A stretch of 64,000 bases of DNA, taken from an uncultured Bacteroidota bacterium (GTDB lineage: Bacteria > Bacteroidota > Bacteroidia > Bacteroidales > P3). Each line of letters starts with the position of its first letter. Position 1 is the stretch's first letter. Below the pieces are notes generated by a model. That model was not told where the DNA came from and made no database searches. It saw only the letters and a list, made by a program, of their open reading frames with translations. Made by a program: the position numbers and the translations under genes. The stretch covers positions 56,013 through 120,012 of the forward strand of contig CADCEC010000008.1 in NCBI GenBank assembly GCA_902800395.1, given 5' to 3'. Below, one piece after another: positions 7,560 to 15,818 of the stretch.

Positions 7560-8257
7560 CGGTAGACAACGAGACATATTTCGCATTAGTAGAAGAGCAA
7601 CTGGCAGCTGGCGGACAGGTAAAGATACCCCTGGTGGGCACCAGCATGCAACCCACGCTACTGGCTGGCGATGTGATTGTATTGGAAAAAGCGCATAAGA
7701 TAGGCGTGGGCGACGTGGTGCTATTCCGCTATAAAGGGCGCCATCTGCTGCACCGCATCATAGCCATCGACGGCGACAGTTACACTATGCGCGGCGACAA
7801 CTGTGTTACTTGCGAGACTGTCCAAAAGGAAGATATCGTGGCAAAAATGGTGCTCGCAGAGAAGAAACACCCGTTGCGACATATGGTCGTTCGCTGGTTA
7901 GGTCCCAGGGGGCGGAAACAACTGCGTCCATGGTATTTCCTCTGCCTGGCCTTCCTAATGTGGGCACCGCTGGGAGGCGTCCCTCTGGACAATTTCATGC
8001 TGGGCCTGCGAATGGACCACCTGCTTCATGCCTCTGTGTTTATCCCCTGTTCGCTGTTCATCTACGACCTGTACAAGCGGAAATGGGCAGTGTGGCTGAC
8101 AGCCGTCGCTGTGGGAGTGCTGACAGAAAGCGTGCAAGCAATCCTCCCCTATCGCGGATTCGACATCAACGATATGATTGCCAATTTCCTCGGCGTCAGT
8201 CTCGGATGGATCCTGATAATGATTGTGAAACACAAACATCAAAAAAGAACAATATGA
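7556..8257 (+). CDS. S26/S24-type signal peptidase fused to a VanZ-like membrane domain
   Basis: In 233 residues the N-terminal part shows the serine peptidase blocks IPLVGTSMQPTLLAGD (Ser30) and HLLHRIIAIDGDSYTMRGDN; the conserved basic partner looks like His, as in SipW/Sec11-type enzymes, rather than Lys. Residues about 125-228 form several membrane helices with NFMLGLRMDHLLHASVF and DINDMIANFLGVSLG, a VanZ-like pattern. Fusion of a leader-type peptidase with a VanZ-like domain is unusual. Context suggests it cleaves the product of the PqqD/HprK-like pair during export (inference). It is coupled to the next gene by an ATGA overlap. Confidence 0.75.
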   Translation: MTVDNETYFALVEEQLAAGGQVKIPLVGTSMQPTLLAGDVIVLEKAHKIGVGDVVLFRYKGRHLLHRIIAIDGDSYTMRGDNCVTCETVQKEDIVAKMVLAEKKHPLRHMVVRWLGPRGRKQLRPWYFLCLAFLMWAPLGGVPLDNFMLGLRMDHLLHASVFIPCSLFIYDLYKRKWAVWLTAVAVGVLTESVQAILPYRGFDINDMIANFLGVSLGWILIMIVKHKHQKRTI

Positions 8258-9108
8258 AAACAATGAAACTCATGCTGGCCCTGACGGTGGTAGCGATAAC
8301 CACTGCTTCCTGCGGGTCGAACCAACAAGAGGCCGATACGGCCAAACAGAAAGCTCCCAAGATGCTGGTCGTCTACTATTCCCAACTGGGTAACACCAAG
8401 GCTGTAGCCGAGGAAATCGCCAAGAAGACCGGCGCCGACATCGAGGCTATTGAGGCAGTGAATCCCTACGATGGCGACTTCGACGCCACCATCGCCCGCT
8501 GCATGCAGGAGCGTGAAGCAGGCACCGTCATTGAAATCAAGCCCGTGAAAGCCAACGTCGCCGACTACGACATCATCTTCGTCGGTGCCCCCGTGTGGTT
8601 CGGCGTCTTCGCGCCCCCCATGCTTACCTATCTGACCCAGGTGGACCTCAGTGGCAAGAAAGTGGTACCCTTCTGCACCTTCGGCAGCGGCGGCCTGGAG
8701 TCGAGCACAGCCGACCTTTTAGCAAAACAACCTAAGGCAGAGGTTCTGCCCGGCTATGGCGTCCGTCAAGCTCGTATGGAAGCCATGCCCAAGGAGGTGG
8801 ACCAGTTCCTGAAAGCTGGCGGATTCATCGAGGGTGAATACACTCCGCTGCCCGACTTCCCAGAGCAGCATAACGTGAGCAAAGAGGAGTCGGTCATCTT
8901 CGACGCTGCCGTCGACGGCTATCCCATGATTCACGCCAAAGCTACCAAGGTTGCCATGCGCACCATCCCCGAAGGCACCGAATACCTGTTCACCGCCGTC
9001 GACTTGCCGCGCGAGAAAAACGGCAAGATGCCTCCCGCTGGCGAGATGCAGGTCTATGTGACTGTTTCCGAAGGTACAGCACCGGTATTCACAAAAGTAG
9101 TTAGATAA
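8254..9108 (+). CDS. Flavodoxin-like lipoprotein
   Basis: A 284-residue protein with a lipoprotein signal (lipobox TASC, Cys20), then a flavodoxin fold: MLVVYYSQLGNTKAVAEEI (phosphate-binding loop), FVGAPVWFGVFAPP and VVPFCTFGSGG (flavin-contact loops). The last 90 residues (after about 195) do not belong to the flavodoxin core. A flavodoxin anchored outside the cytoplasm is uncommon; the FMN-binding exported protein four genes upstream is a possible partner. ATG 8254 overlaps the previous stop. It converges on rlmN with only 5 nt between stops and no obvious terminator. Confidence 0.85.
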   Translation: MKTMKLMLALTVVAITTASCGSNQQEADTAKQKAPKMLVVYYSQLGNTKAVAEEIAKKTGADIEAIEAVNPYDGDFDATIARCMQEREAGTVIEIKPVKANVADYDIIFVGAPVWFGVFAPPMLTYLTQVDLSGKKVVPFCTFGSGGLESSTADLLAKQPKAEVLPGYGVRQARMEAMPKEVDQFLKAGGFIEGEYTPLPDFPEQHNVSKEESVIFDAAVDGYPMIHAKATKVAMRTIPEGTEYLFTAVDLPREKNGKMPPAGEMQVYVTVSEGTAPVFTKVVR

Positions 9109-9113
9109 GAGAC

Positions 9114-10136
9114 CTATTCCTTGCCGGCCAGAAGGCCGCAGGCGGCGTCAATGTCCTGTCCGCGAGAAGCGCGAAGGGTGCAGATGACGCCGTTTCTGTT
9201 GAGATAATCCTGGAAGGTCTTGATGGTGGTCGGCATCGATGTCTTGAAGGGGGCTTCGGGTGACTCGTGAAAGCGAATCAAATTCACGCGGCAGTCGAGG
9301 CCCTTCAATGCTTCCACCAGTTTCTGTGCATGCGAGAGATCATCATTCTCGCCTCGGAACATGGTGTATTCGAACGAGAGTCTTCGTTGTCCACTCCAGT
9401 CATATCTCCTCAACAACGCAAGCACCTCATTCAGCGGGAAAGCCTTCTGCACAGGCATCATTGCGAGGCGTTCCTGCGCTACGGGATTGTGGAGACTTAC
9501 GGCGAGGTGGCACTGACTTTCATCAAGGAAGCGCTTAAGGCCGGGAATGATGCCCACAGTGCTGACGGTAATGCGCTTAGAACTCCATCCAAGTCCCCAT
9601 TCGGAGGTCAACACTTGGGTTGCGGCGAGGACTGCGTCGAGGTTGTCCATCGGTTCTCCCATACCCATGAAGACCACATTGGTCAGTTGCTCAAACTCGG
9701 GGATGGAGAAGAGTTGGTTGAGAATGTCACCAGCGGAGAGATTTCCGTGGAATCCTTGCTGCCCGGTGACACAGAAGCGGCATCCCATCTTACAGCCTAC
9801 CTGACAGCTCACGCATAGCGTAGCGCGGTCATCCTCTGGAATAAAAACCGCTTCGATGAAATGACCATCTAATACGGGGAGGAGATATTTCTTAGTACCA
9901 TCTTTGGAAACCTGGCAGCGTACAGGGGTCTCACGGCCTATATAGGCTACCTCGTTTAGGCGAGCACGCTGAACCTTCGACAGGTTTGTCATCGCATCGA
10001 TACTGTCGACACGTTTCCTATACAGCCAGTCGCAGAGCTGCTTGGCCGTGAAACGAGGGAAGCTCTCATTGGCACAGAGCACCTGAAGTTCAGGCAATGT
10101 CATTCCCAACAGATTCACTTTTAACTCTCCACTCAT
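9114..10136 (-). CDS. rlmN: 23S rRNA/tRNA adenine-C2 methyltransferase RlmN
   Basis: A 340-residue radical SAM enzyme that methylates A2503 of 23S rRNA and A37 of some tRNAs. The cluster motif CKMGCRFC is present, with the family blocks CVSCQVGC, FMGMGEPMDNLDAV and LAVSLHNP and the C-terminal Cys of TLRASRGQDIDAACG. Length is normal. The start codon at 10136 lies inside a 7-nt-period repeat, so the first few residues (MSGELKV) are repeat-derived. It lies 13 nt downstream of pbp1A in the same direction. Confidence 0.95.
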   Translation of the reverse strand: MSGELKVNLLGMTLPELQVLCANESFPRFTAKQLCDWLYRKRVDSIDAMTNLSKVQRARLNEVAYIGRETPVRCQVSKDGTKKYLLPVLDGHFIEAVFIPEDDRATLCVSCQVGCKMGCRFCVTGQQGFHGNLSAGDILNQLFSIPEFEQLTNVVFMGMGEPMDNLDAVLAATQVLTSEWGLGWSSKRITVSTVGIIPGLKRFLDESQCHLAVSLHNPVAQERLAMMPVQKAFPLNEVLALLRRYDWSGQRRLSFEYTMFRGENDDLSHAQKLVEALKGLDCRVNLIRFHESPEAPFKTSMPTTIKTFQDYLNRNGVICTLRASRGQDIDAACGLLAGKE

Positions 10137-10146
10137 AACTTATAAC
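10119..10146 (-). repeat. 7-nt-period repeat spanning the rlmN start
   Basis: On the plus strand TTTTAAC, TCTCCAC, TCATAAC, TTATAAC. The third unit contains the complement of the rlmN ATG. Confidence 0.7.
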
Positions 10147-10149
10147 TGA

Positions 10150-12420
10150 CTAGAAGTCCCACTCATAAGACCCCTCGTTTTCGACCTCTTGCTGGAACCT
10201 CGAGCAGTCCATTTCGATGGGGACGCTGGGTCGGTCGAAGTCGCCACGATAGAACTTAATCTTGGGATCCTTATATATCTTCTCCATGTAGAGACCAAAT
10301 ATTGGCAGTGCCTGTGCGGCACCCTGTCCGTAGGTCATATTACGGAAGTGGATGGAGCGTAGCTCACCGCCGGTCCAGATGGCGGTAGCCAGTTTAGGTG
10401 TGATACCGACAAACCAGCAGTCGGAATTGTTCTGAGTAGTTCCCGTCTTACCGGCAATAGCAGTGGAATATTGGTTGAGGTGGTATTTATAGTTAAGACG
10501 AGCACCTGTGCCGCTATGCACCACTCCCTTCATCAACTCAATCATCATATAGGCCGTCACTTCGCTGAGGGCTTCGTTGCGCTGAGGGGTGAAGCTCTCA
10601 AGCACCCGGCCTTTGTTGTCTTCGATACGGGTAACAATGATAGGTTCGACATATTCGCCTTTGTTGGCGAACGTAGCCATAGCGGCAGCCATTTCGTAGA
10701 CAGTAATCTCAGGTGTTCCCACGCAGATGGCGGGGACGGGGTCAATGGGACTGGTGACGCCCATCTTTCGGGCGATAGAAATCACCTGCTCGGGAGACCC
10801 CTGCTTCATGAGATAGGCAGAGACCCAGTTGATGGAGTTGGCCAACGCCCATTTCAGGGTCACCATCTCCCCTTCACGGGCGTGCGATGAGTTCTTCGGG
10901 CACCAATCAGGTTGGTTGTAGACCTGGAAGCAGACCTCGCTGTTGGGCACCTCTGTGCAAGGATACATGCCGAGATCTTGGAGGGCCATCGTGTAGACGA
11001 AAGGTTTGAAGGTAGAGCCCACCTGACGATGTGTGCGAACATTATCGTACTTGAAGAAGCGATAGTTGATACCTCCAACGTATGCCCGGACATAACCCGT
11101 GCCAGGTTCCACCGACATCAGTCCGGCATTGAGGAACTTTTTGCAATAAATCAGTGAGTCGCGAGGCGACATCAAAGTGTCCTTGGGTCCTTTCCATGAG
11201 AACACCTTCATTTTTACCTTCTTGTCGAAGTCGGCACGAATCTCTTTTTCACTCATACCCTCTGCCTTCAACATACGGTAGCGGTCGCTGTTACGCATGG
11301 CCATATCGAGGAACCTATTCTCCTGATCCTTGCTGAGGTTGCAGAAGGGGTTGCCCTTGCGGTTCTTCAACTCTCGCTCGAATGCCGGCTGTATCTCCTT
11401 ACTGAAATGCTCTTTGACAGCCTCCTCGGCGTAGCGCTGCATACGCGAATCGATGGAGGTATAGATTCTCAGTCCATCGCGGTGCACGTCATAGTATTCG
11501 CCATTGGATTTCCGGTGATGCTTGCACCAGTCTTTCATGTAGTTTCGTACATATTCGCGGAGATAAGGCGCAAGACCCTCGTTATGGCTCTGGGGCGTGT
11601 AACGCGACATGTCGATGGGTTTCGCCTTGTATTTTTCCAGATCATCATCGCTGAGGTAGCCGTAGCGATTCATCTGCGAAAGCACCACATCGCGGCGCTC
11701 CTTGCATCTGTCAGGATGCAGCACAGGGCTGTAGGTGGTGGGAGCCTTGAGGAGTCCCACCAAGATGGCCGCCTCGTCGACATCCAGCGAGTCGGGAATC
11801 TTGTCGAAGAAGGTCTTCGCAGCGGTCTTGATGCCGAAGGCATTACTTCCGAAATCCACCGTGTTGAAATACATGGTCAGAATTTCCTGCTTGGAATAGG
11901 TATGCTCCAGCTTGACGGCGGTGACCCACTCGCTGAACTTAGTGGCCACCAGTCCGTGTCCCCTGTTGAGGTCGCGCATCTTGAAAAGATTCTTGGCAAG
12001 CTGCTGCGTCACTGTACTGCCACCACCCGACGACTCCTTGCGGCCAAGGATGGTCTTGAAGAAGACTCGTCCCAAACTACGAAGATCGATACCCGAATGA
12101 TCATAGAAACGGGCATCTTCTGTGGCAATAAGAGCATGGATTAGATTGGGCGACAGGTGGTCATAGGTGACATCCGAACGATTCTCGATGCCGATATATC
12201 CTATCACCTCCCCATCGTCGGAAATTACTTCCGACACCTGAATACTATTGGGATTCTCCAACATCTCGAAAGAAGGTATTTCCACTCCCAACCATCCAAT
12301 GGAGAAGAAGGTGAAGAAAAGCAGGAGCAGAAGCCACAAACCTCCGAAAACCCACCACATGATCCTGATGTTACGGGGGTACCGGTGATTCCCATTATTT
12401 TTAGTATTGCTCATATTCAT
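10150..12420 (-). CDS. Class A penicillin-binding protein 1A
   Basis: The 756-residue bifunctional cell-wall synthase has an N-terminal membrane anchor (about residues 20-45) and a GT51 transglycosylase domain with ALIATEDARFYDHSGID and SSGGGSTVTQQLAKNLF. The transpeptidase domain has SxxK in GSTFKPFVY, SxN in ANSINWVSAY and KTG in AGKTGTTQNNSDCWFVG. Both active sites look complete. It overlaps gldH by 4 nt (ATGA). Confidence 0.95.
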   Translation of the reverse strand: MNMSNTKNNGNHRYPRNIRIMWWVFGGLWLLLLLFFTFFSIGWLGVEIPSFEMLENPNSIQVSEVISDDGEVIGYIGIENRSDVTYDHLSPNLIHALIATEDARFYDHSGIDLRSLGRVFFKTILGRKESSGGGSTVTQQLAKNLFKMRDLNRGHGLVATKFSEWVTAVKLEHTYSKQEILTMYFNTVDFGSNAFGIKTAAKTFFDKIPDSLDVDEAAILVGLLKAPTTYSPVLHPDRCKERRDVVLSQMNRYGYLSDDDLEKYKAKPIDMSRYTPQSHNEGLAPYLREYVRNYMKDWCKHHRKSNGEYYDVHRDGLRIYTSIDSRMQRYAEEAVKEHFSKEIQPAFERELKNRKGNPFCNLSKDQENRFLDMAMRNSDRYRMLKAEGMSEKEIRADFDKKVKMKVFSWKGPKDTLMSPRDSLIYCKKFLNAGLMSVEPGTGYVRAYVGGINYRFFKYDNVRTHRQVGSTFKPFVYTMALQDLGMYPCTEVPNSEVCFQVYNQPDWCPKNSSHAREGEMVTLKWALANSINWVSAYLMKQGSPEQVISIARKMGVTSPIDPVPAICVGTPEITVYEMAAAMATFANKGEYVEPIIVTRIEDNKGRVLESFTPQRNEALSEVTAYMMIELMKGVVHSGTGARLNYKYHLNQYSTAIAGKTGTTQNNSDCWFVGITPKLATAIWTGGELRSIHFRNMTYGQGAAQALPIFGLYMEKIYKDPKIKFYRGDFDRPSVPIEMDCSRFQQEVENEGSYEWDF

Positions 12421-12899
12421 TTAGCATTTGAATATTCAACAAGAAATCCCACATGTGCAATATCTTTGACAGCCTCGTCGCGCATGCCGTGGGCAATGGC
12501 GAAATGATATTTGCCCATCATAGGGAATCTCACAGGCTGTCCACGCAGACGGTAGCGAGAGTCGACGTAACGACCGGAGTGCTTGCCCAGCCAAACACCG
12601 GCGGGGTTGGCTAGCGGCAGTTCCATGGTGTCGCACGAAATGCTGCCGTCAGGGAAGGTGGTGTTAACGAAAAGAAAGAGATTAGACCAAGGGTAGTCGA
12701 CATTGTTGCGCACCTCGACAAGGAGGTCGAAGAGGTGGGTGGTGTCGTCGACCTGCACATCGAAGCAGGCACTGTCGCACACCTTCCAGCCACCCTCATC
12801 GATATCGGCATACTCGGAATAGTACACCGTACCGTCGCAGGAGGCCAGCAGGAATACAATAGCGATTATGATGGGTTTTATGGGTTTCATGGGCATCAT
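12417..12899 (-). CDS. gldH: Gliding motility lipoprotein GldH
   Basis: A 160-residue lipoprotein with lipobox LLASC (Cys20). The mature part contains VYYSEYADIDEGGWK, NVDYPWSNLFLFV, LPLANPAGVWLG and IAHGMRDEAVKDIAHVGF, the pattern of GldH. GldH is needed for gliding in flavobacteria but is also kept in non-gliding Bacteroidales. The signal sequence begins with a 9-nt repeat that gives MKPIKPI. Confidence 0.85.
   Translation of the reverse strand: MMPMKPIKPIIIAIVFLLASCDGTVYYSEYADIDEGGWKVCDSACFDVQVDDTTHLFDLLVEVRNNVDYPWSNLFLFVNTTFPDGSISCDTMELPLANPAGVWLGKHSGRYVDSRYRLRGQPVRFPMMGKYHFAIAHGMRDEAVKDIAHVGFLVEYSNAK
12868..12897 (-). repeat. 9-nt-period repeat at the gldH start
   Basis: On the plus strand ATGGGTTTT, ATGGGTTTC, ATGGGCATC in tandem; on the coding strand it gives the repeated Met/Ile-Lys-Pro of the signal peptide. 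Confidence 0.65.
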
Positions 12900-12925
12900 A
12901 GGTTCTGATAATTACATTTTTCGAT

Positions 12926-14557
12926 TTACCCTCTGCGGTCGCGGTTGCTGCTGCGACGGGCGTGGTCGCCATTCTCGCGGCGAGGCTTACCTTCGTTCGT
13001 TCCCTTGCGCTCCCGTTCGTCTTCCTTGGCCTGTTTCTGCTGACGCAGCTGCTTGGTCTGGTGACGCTCCTCACGGGCCTTGCGGTCGCGCTCGCGGCGC
13101 TCACCACGGTCTCCATCACCACGGTCGGGCTTCACATTGCGAGCACCCTCTGCTTTCCGCTTTCCATTTTCCACTTTCCGCTTTCCGCCTTCCTCTTTCA
13201 TCTCCTCGCCAACGACTCCATTGCCGCCTTCTGCCAGACGTTGTATCTCGCGTTCCACCTCTTCGTTCGTGCTCTCTTGTGCAAGGGCAGAGGTAGACAT
13301 AAGTTCCATCTGATAATCCTCGAGACGCTCGGGATATTCCTGATGACGGTTCATCTCGATAATAGCTTTCACGTCTTCGGCCTTCACGGCGATGAGATCG
13401 TTCTCCCCCTCATAGGCATACCACATGATACCGCGGAAGACATCGGTCTTCTTATACAGAGCCAAACCCTTCTTGAAGCGGATGGCTTGTCCAGCGGGCG
13501 GGAATTTCTTCAGGGCATCAGCATAGACCTCGTACTCGAAGTTGAGACAGCATTTTAGCTTTCCGCACTGGCCGGCCAACTTCTGGGGGTTGGGCAGAAT
13601 CTGCTGCGTCTTCGCCGCGGAAGTGGTGACACTCTTGAAGGAGGTGAGCCATGTCGAGCAGCAGAGTTCGCGACCACAGGTGCCAATGCCTCCCACCTTT
13701 CCGGCCTCCTGACGCACACCTATCTGTTTCATCTCGATGCGGACATGGAATTCCTCTGCCAGCACCTTGATGAGCACACGGAAGTCCACACGCTCGTCGG
13801 CGGTGTAGTAGAAGATGGCCTTGGAGTGGTCGCCCTGGAACTCCACGTCGTTGACCTTCATGTCGAGTCCCAGTTCCGTCACAATCTGGCGCGTGCGAAG
13901 CAAGGCAGCACGCTCCTCCTTGAGGGTTTCGGCCCACCGTTCGATATCGGGGTCTTTGGCACGACGGAAGAGTTTCTTTACGTTCTCCGACTCGGGATTG
14001 ATTTTATGCCTGCGCATCTGCAGGCGACAGAGTTCGCCGGTAAGACTCACGATACCCACATCGTGACCGGGCTGACCCTCGACAGCCACCACATCACCTT
14101 CGACAACCTCGAGGCCATCAGGGAGGCGGAAGAAATCCTTGTGGTTATTCTTGAAACGCACCTCCACACAGTCGAAGGGGCGTTCGGTAGGCTGACGGAC
14201 ACCCTCTAACCAGTTGGTGGAGGTTACCTTCGAGCAACTGCGCCGCTCACAGCTACAGATAGGCTTGTAGCACTCGGGCTTACTGTGGCATCCACGGCTC
14301 AGGAAAACGGGTTCCTCGTATTTCACCCACGGAATGTCGGGATCGGGGTCGAGGTAGGGGTCTAGTTGGCTCTCCTCAGTATGGTATTCCTCCACTTCGG
14401 GATTTTCGCGTTCCACGTGGGTTTTCTTCTCTTCGCGGGCCTTGCGGCGTTCTTGCATAAATGCCGCTATATCTTCTGCCGAAGCCACAGTTTCCTCGCT
14501 GTCGAGGACTGGCTCCTGCGCTTTCTTTTCTAGATCTTTATCTTTGTTTTCTTCCAT
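12926..14557 (-). CDS. PSP1-domain (RicT/YaaT-like) protein
   Basis: The 543-residue protein has an acidic N-terminal region (about 1-85), a Cys-rich stretch (CHSKPECYKPICSCERRSC), and the PSP1 core with VDFRVLIKVLAEEFHVRIEMKQIG cut by CGRELCCSTWL and QCGKLKCCLNFE, whose cysteines in RicT bind an iron-sulfur cluster within the Ric complex. The last 90 residues are highly charged (Lys/Arg/Glu/Asp) and contain a heptamer-repeat-encoded segment. ATG 14557 is preferred to the TTG two codons upstream. It sits upstream of gldH, an arrangement common in Bacteroidales. Confidence 0.85.
   Translation of the reverse strand: MEENKDKDLEKKAQEPVLDSEETVASAEDIAAFMQERRKAREEKKTHVERENPEVEEYHTEESQLDPYLDPDPDIPWVKYEEPVFLSRGCHSKPECYKPICSCERRSCSKVTSTNWLEGVRQPTERPFDCVEVRFKNNHKDFFRLPDGLEVVEGDVVAVEGQPGHDVGIVSLTGELCRLQMRRHKINPESENVKKLFRRAKDPDIERWAETLKEERAALLRTRQIVTELGLDMKVNDVEFQGDHSKAIFYYTADERVDFRVLIKVLAEEFHVRIEMKQIGVRQEAGKVGGIGTCGRELCCSTWLTSFKSVTTSAAKTQQILPNPQKLAGQCGKLKCCLNFEYEVYADALKKFPPAGQAIRFKKGLALYKKTDVFRGIMWYAYEGENDLIAVKAEDVKAIIEMNRHQEYPERLEDYQMELMSTSALAQESTNEEVEREIQRLAEGGNGVVGEEMKEEGGKRKVENGKRKAEGARNVKPDRGDGDRGERRERDRKAREERHQTKQLRQQKQAKEDERERKGTNEGKPRRENGDHARRSSNRDRRG
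13153..13187 (-). repeat. Heptamer array in the PSP1 gene
   Basis: On the plus strand CTTTCCG, CTTTCCA, TTTTCCA, CTTTCCG, CTTTCCG (complement of CGGAAAG/TGGAAAG). It encodes GKRKVENGKRK in the charged tail. Confidence 0.85.
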
Positions 14558-14577
14558 TGTCAAAACATTTTTGCAAT

Positions 14578-14603
14578 GCCGGCTGGAAGCCGGCGCTCCA
14601 TTA
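14578..14603. repeat. GCCGGC palindromic element, copy 1
   Basis: TGCCGGCTGGAAGCCGGCGCTCCAT, two GCCGGC half-sites separated by TGGAA and followed by GCTCCAT, in the 49-nt gap between holB and the PSP1 gene. Confidence 0.8.
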
Positions 14604-14606
14604 GAG

Positions 14607-15647
14607 TTATCGTTTCTTCAGTGCCTTGCTGATGCGGAACGACAGTTCCATCATCACTATCTTGGCATAGGCGTTGCGTTCGATGGCGAAGATAGCATCG
14701 TCGAAGGCACTCTGTATGAGTTCAATATTATTTGTAGTTATCATCTTGGGGAACTGGCTGTCGAACTTTTCATCGCCCGACCCCAGGTGGCATTCGACCC
14801 CAGCGGTGGTATTGAGGAAACAGTCGCGCATCACCTTCATGGCGTACTGCAGGAAGAGTTTCTGCTGCTCACGATTCATCGCAGCCATCTTGTCCACCTG
14901 TGCCGACAGCTCCTTCATCTTCAGTTTGAAGAGCATCCGCAGCCACCCTACCAGTAATCCCGCAAACTCGGGATTGTCCACATCTTTCCACTTTTCACTT
15001 TCAGCTTTCATCTTGACGGTCTGCACACGACTCTCGATGGTGGGCAACAGACGCTTGTCGTAGTTGTCCACCAGTATGATGAGTGTCTGCGGCAGCGGTT
15101 CCTCGAGGGTCTTGAGGAGCTCGTTGGCGGCAGCGGCGTTCATGCGGTCGGCATTCCACACCACCACCATGCGCCAGCCGCCCTCGTAGGGCTTCATACC
15201 CAATACCCTGACGATATTTGCCGCATCGGTCTCACGGATGATGGAGGTCTTCACGTCGCCCGACAGGGTGTCGTTGAAATCGTTCAAAGTACCGAGAGCG
15301 TGAGTGCTGAGCATAAAGTCACGGAACTCCTTCATATAGTCTTCCGAACTGACGGAGGTGGAACCGTTGGGAGGGTTGGGGAAAATGAAATGCAGGTCGG
15401 GATGCATCAGCTGGGCAATCTTCTTGCAGTTGGGGCACTCGCCACAGGAGTCCGCCCGGAGTTCGCCGTTTTCGTAATGCTGACGATGCTCGCAGCAGAG
15501 ATATTGCAGGTAGGCCCACGCCAGCTGAAGGCTGCCGTCGCGCTCGTCGCCAACAAACTGTTGTGCGTGGCTCACACGCCCGCTGTCGACCACAGCAGTG
15601 AGGCGATTGATGATATCTCGTTGTCCTACAATATCTTTAAACTGCAT
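14607..15647 (-). CDS. holB: DNA polymerase III subunit delta'
   Basis: A 346-residue clamp-loader subunit: FKDIVGQRDIINRL at the start, the Cys zinc module with CGECPNCKK (about residues 76-84), VVVWNADRMNAAAANELLKTLEEPL (sensor-like region) and ILVDNYDKRLLPTIESRVQ. The P-loop is degenerate, as is normal for delta'. ATG 15647 fits the family start MQFKDIVG; a promoter just upstream leaves no room for a longer protein. Heptamer repeats encode KAESEKWKD around residue 215. Confidence 0.88.
   Translation of the reverse strand: MQFKDIVGQRDIINRLTAVVDSGRVSHAQQFVGDERDGSLQLAWAYLQYLCCEHRQHYENGELRADSCGECPNCKKIAQLMHPDLHFIFPNPPNGSTSVSSEDYMKEFRDFMLSTHALGTLNDFNDTLSGDVKTSIIRETDAANIVRVLGMKPYEGGWRMVVVWNADRMNAAAANELLKTLEEPLPQTLIILVDNYDKRLLPTIESRVQTVKMKAESEKWKDVDNPEFAGLLVGWLRMLFKLKMKELSAQVDKMAAMNREQQKLFLQYAMKVMRDCFLNTTAGVECHLGSGDEKFDSQFPKMITTNNIELIQSAFDDAIFAIERNAYAKIVMMELSFRISKALKKR
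14984..15011 (-). repeat. Heptamer array in holB
   Basis: On the plus strand CTTTCCA, CTTTTCA, CTTTCAG, CTTTCAT; a more decayed member of the GTGGAAA family inside the coding region. Confidence 0.7.
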
Positions 15648-15667
15648 ATTCTCTCGCATTAAATTTG

Positions 15668-15701
15668 CAAATATATAAAAATTATTCCACATAAGCGCAA
15701 A
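15668..15701 (-). promoter_or_regulatory. Promoter of holB
   Basis: On the minus strand TTTG at 15701-15698 and TATATTTG at 15675-15668, 22 nt apart. Transcription would start near 15660, just upstream of the chosen ATG at 15647. Confidence 0.65.
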
Positions 15702-15767
15702 ATTGCGCAAAAAAATGTTTTTTTCGATGTCCACAATAAATACGGCACTCCTGCGTTCATAAACGAT

Positions 15768-15793
15768 GATGCCGGCTGGAAGCCGGCGCTCAA
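15768..15793. repeat. GCCGGC palindromic element, copy 2
   Basis: TGCCGGCTGGAAGCCGGCGCTCAAT, nearly identical to copy 1, in the divergent intergenic region between holB and the antiporter gene. The two copies flank holB. Confidence 0.8.
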
Positions 15794-15818
15794 TATACTC
15801 AAAAAAACGCACTGCCTG

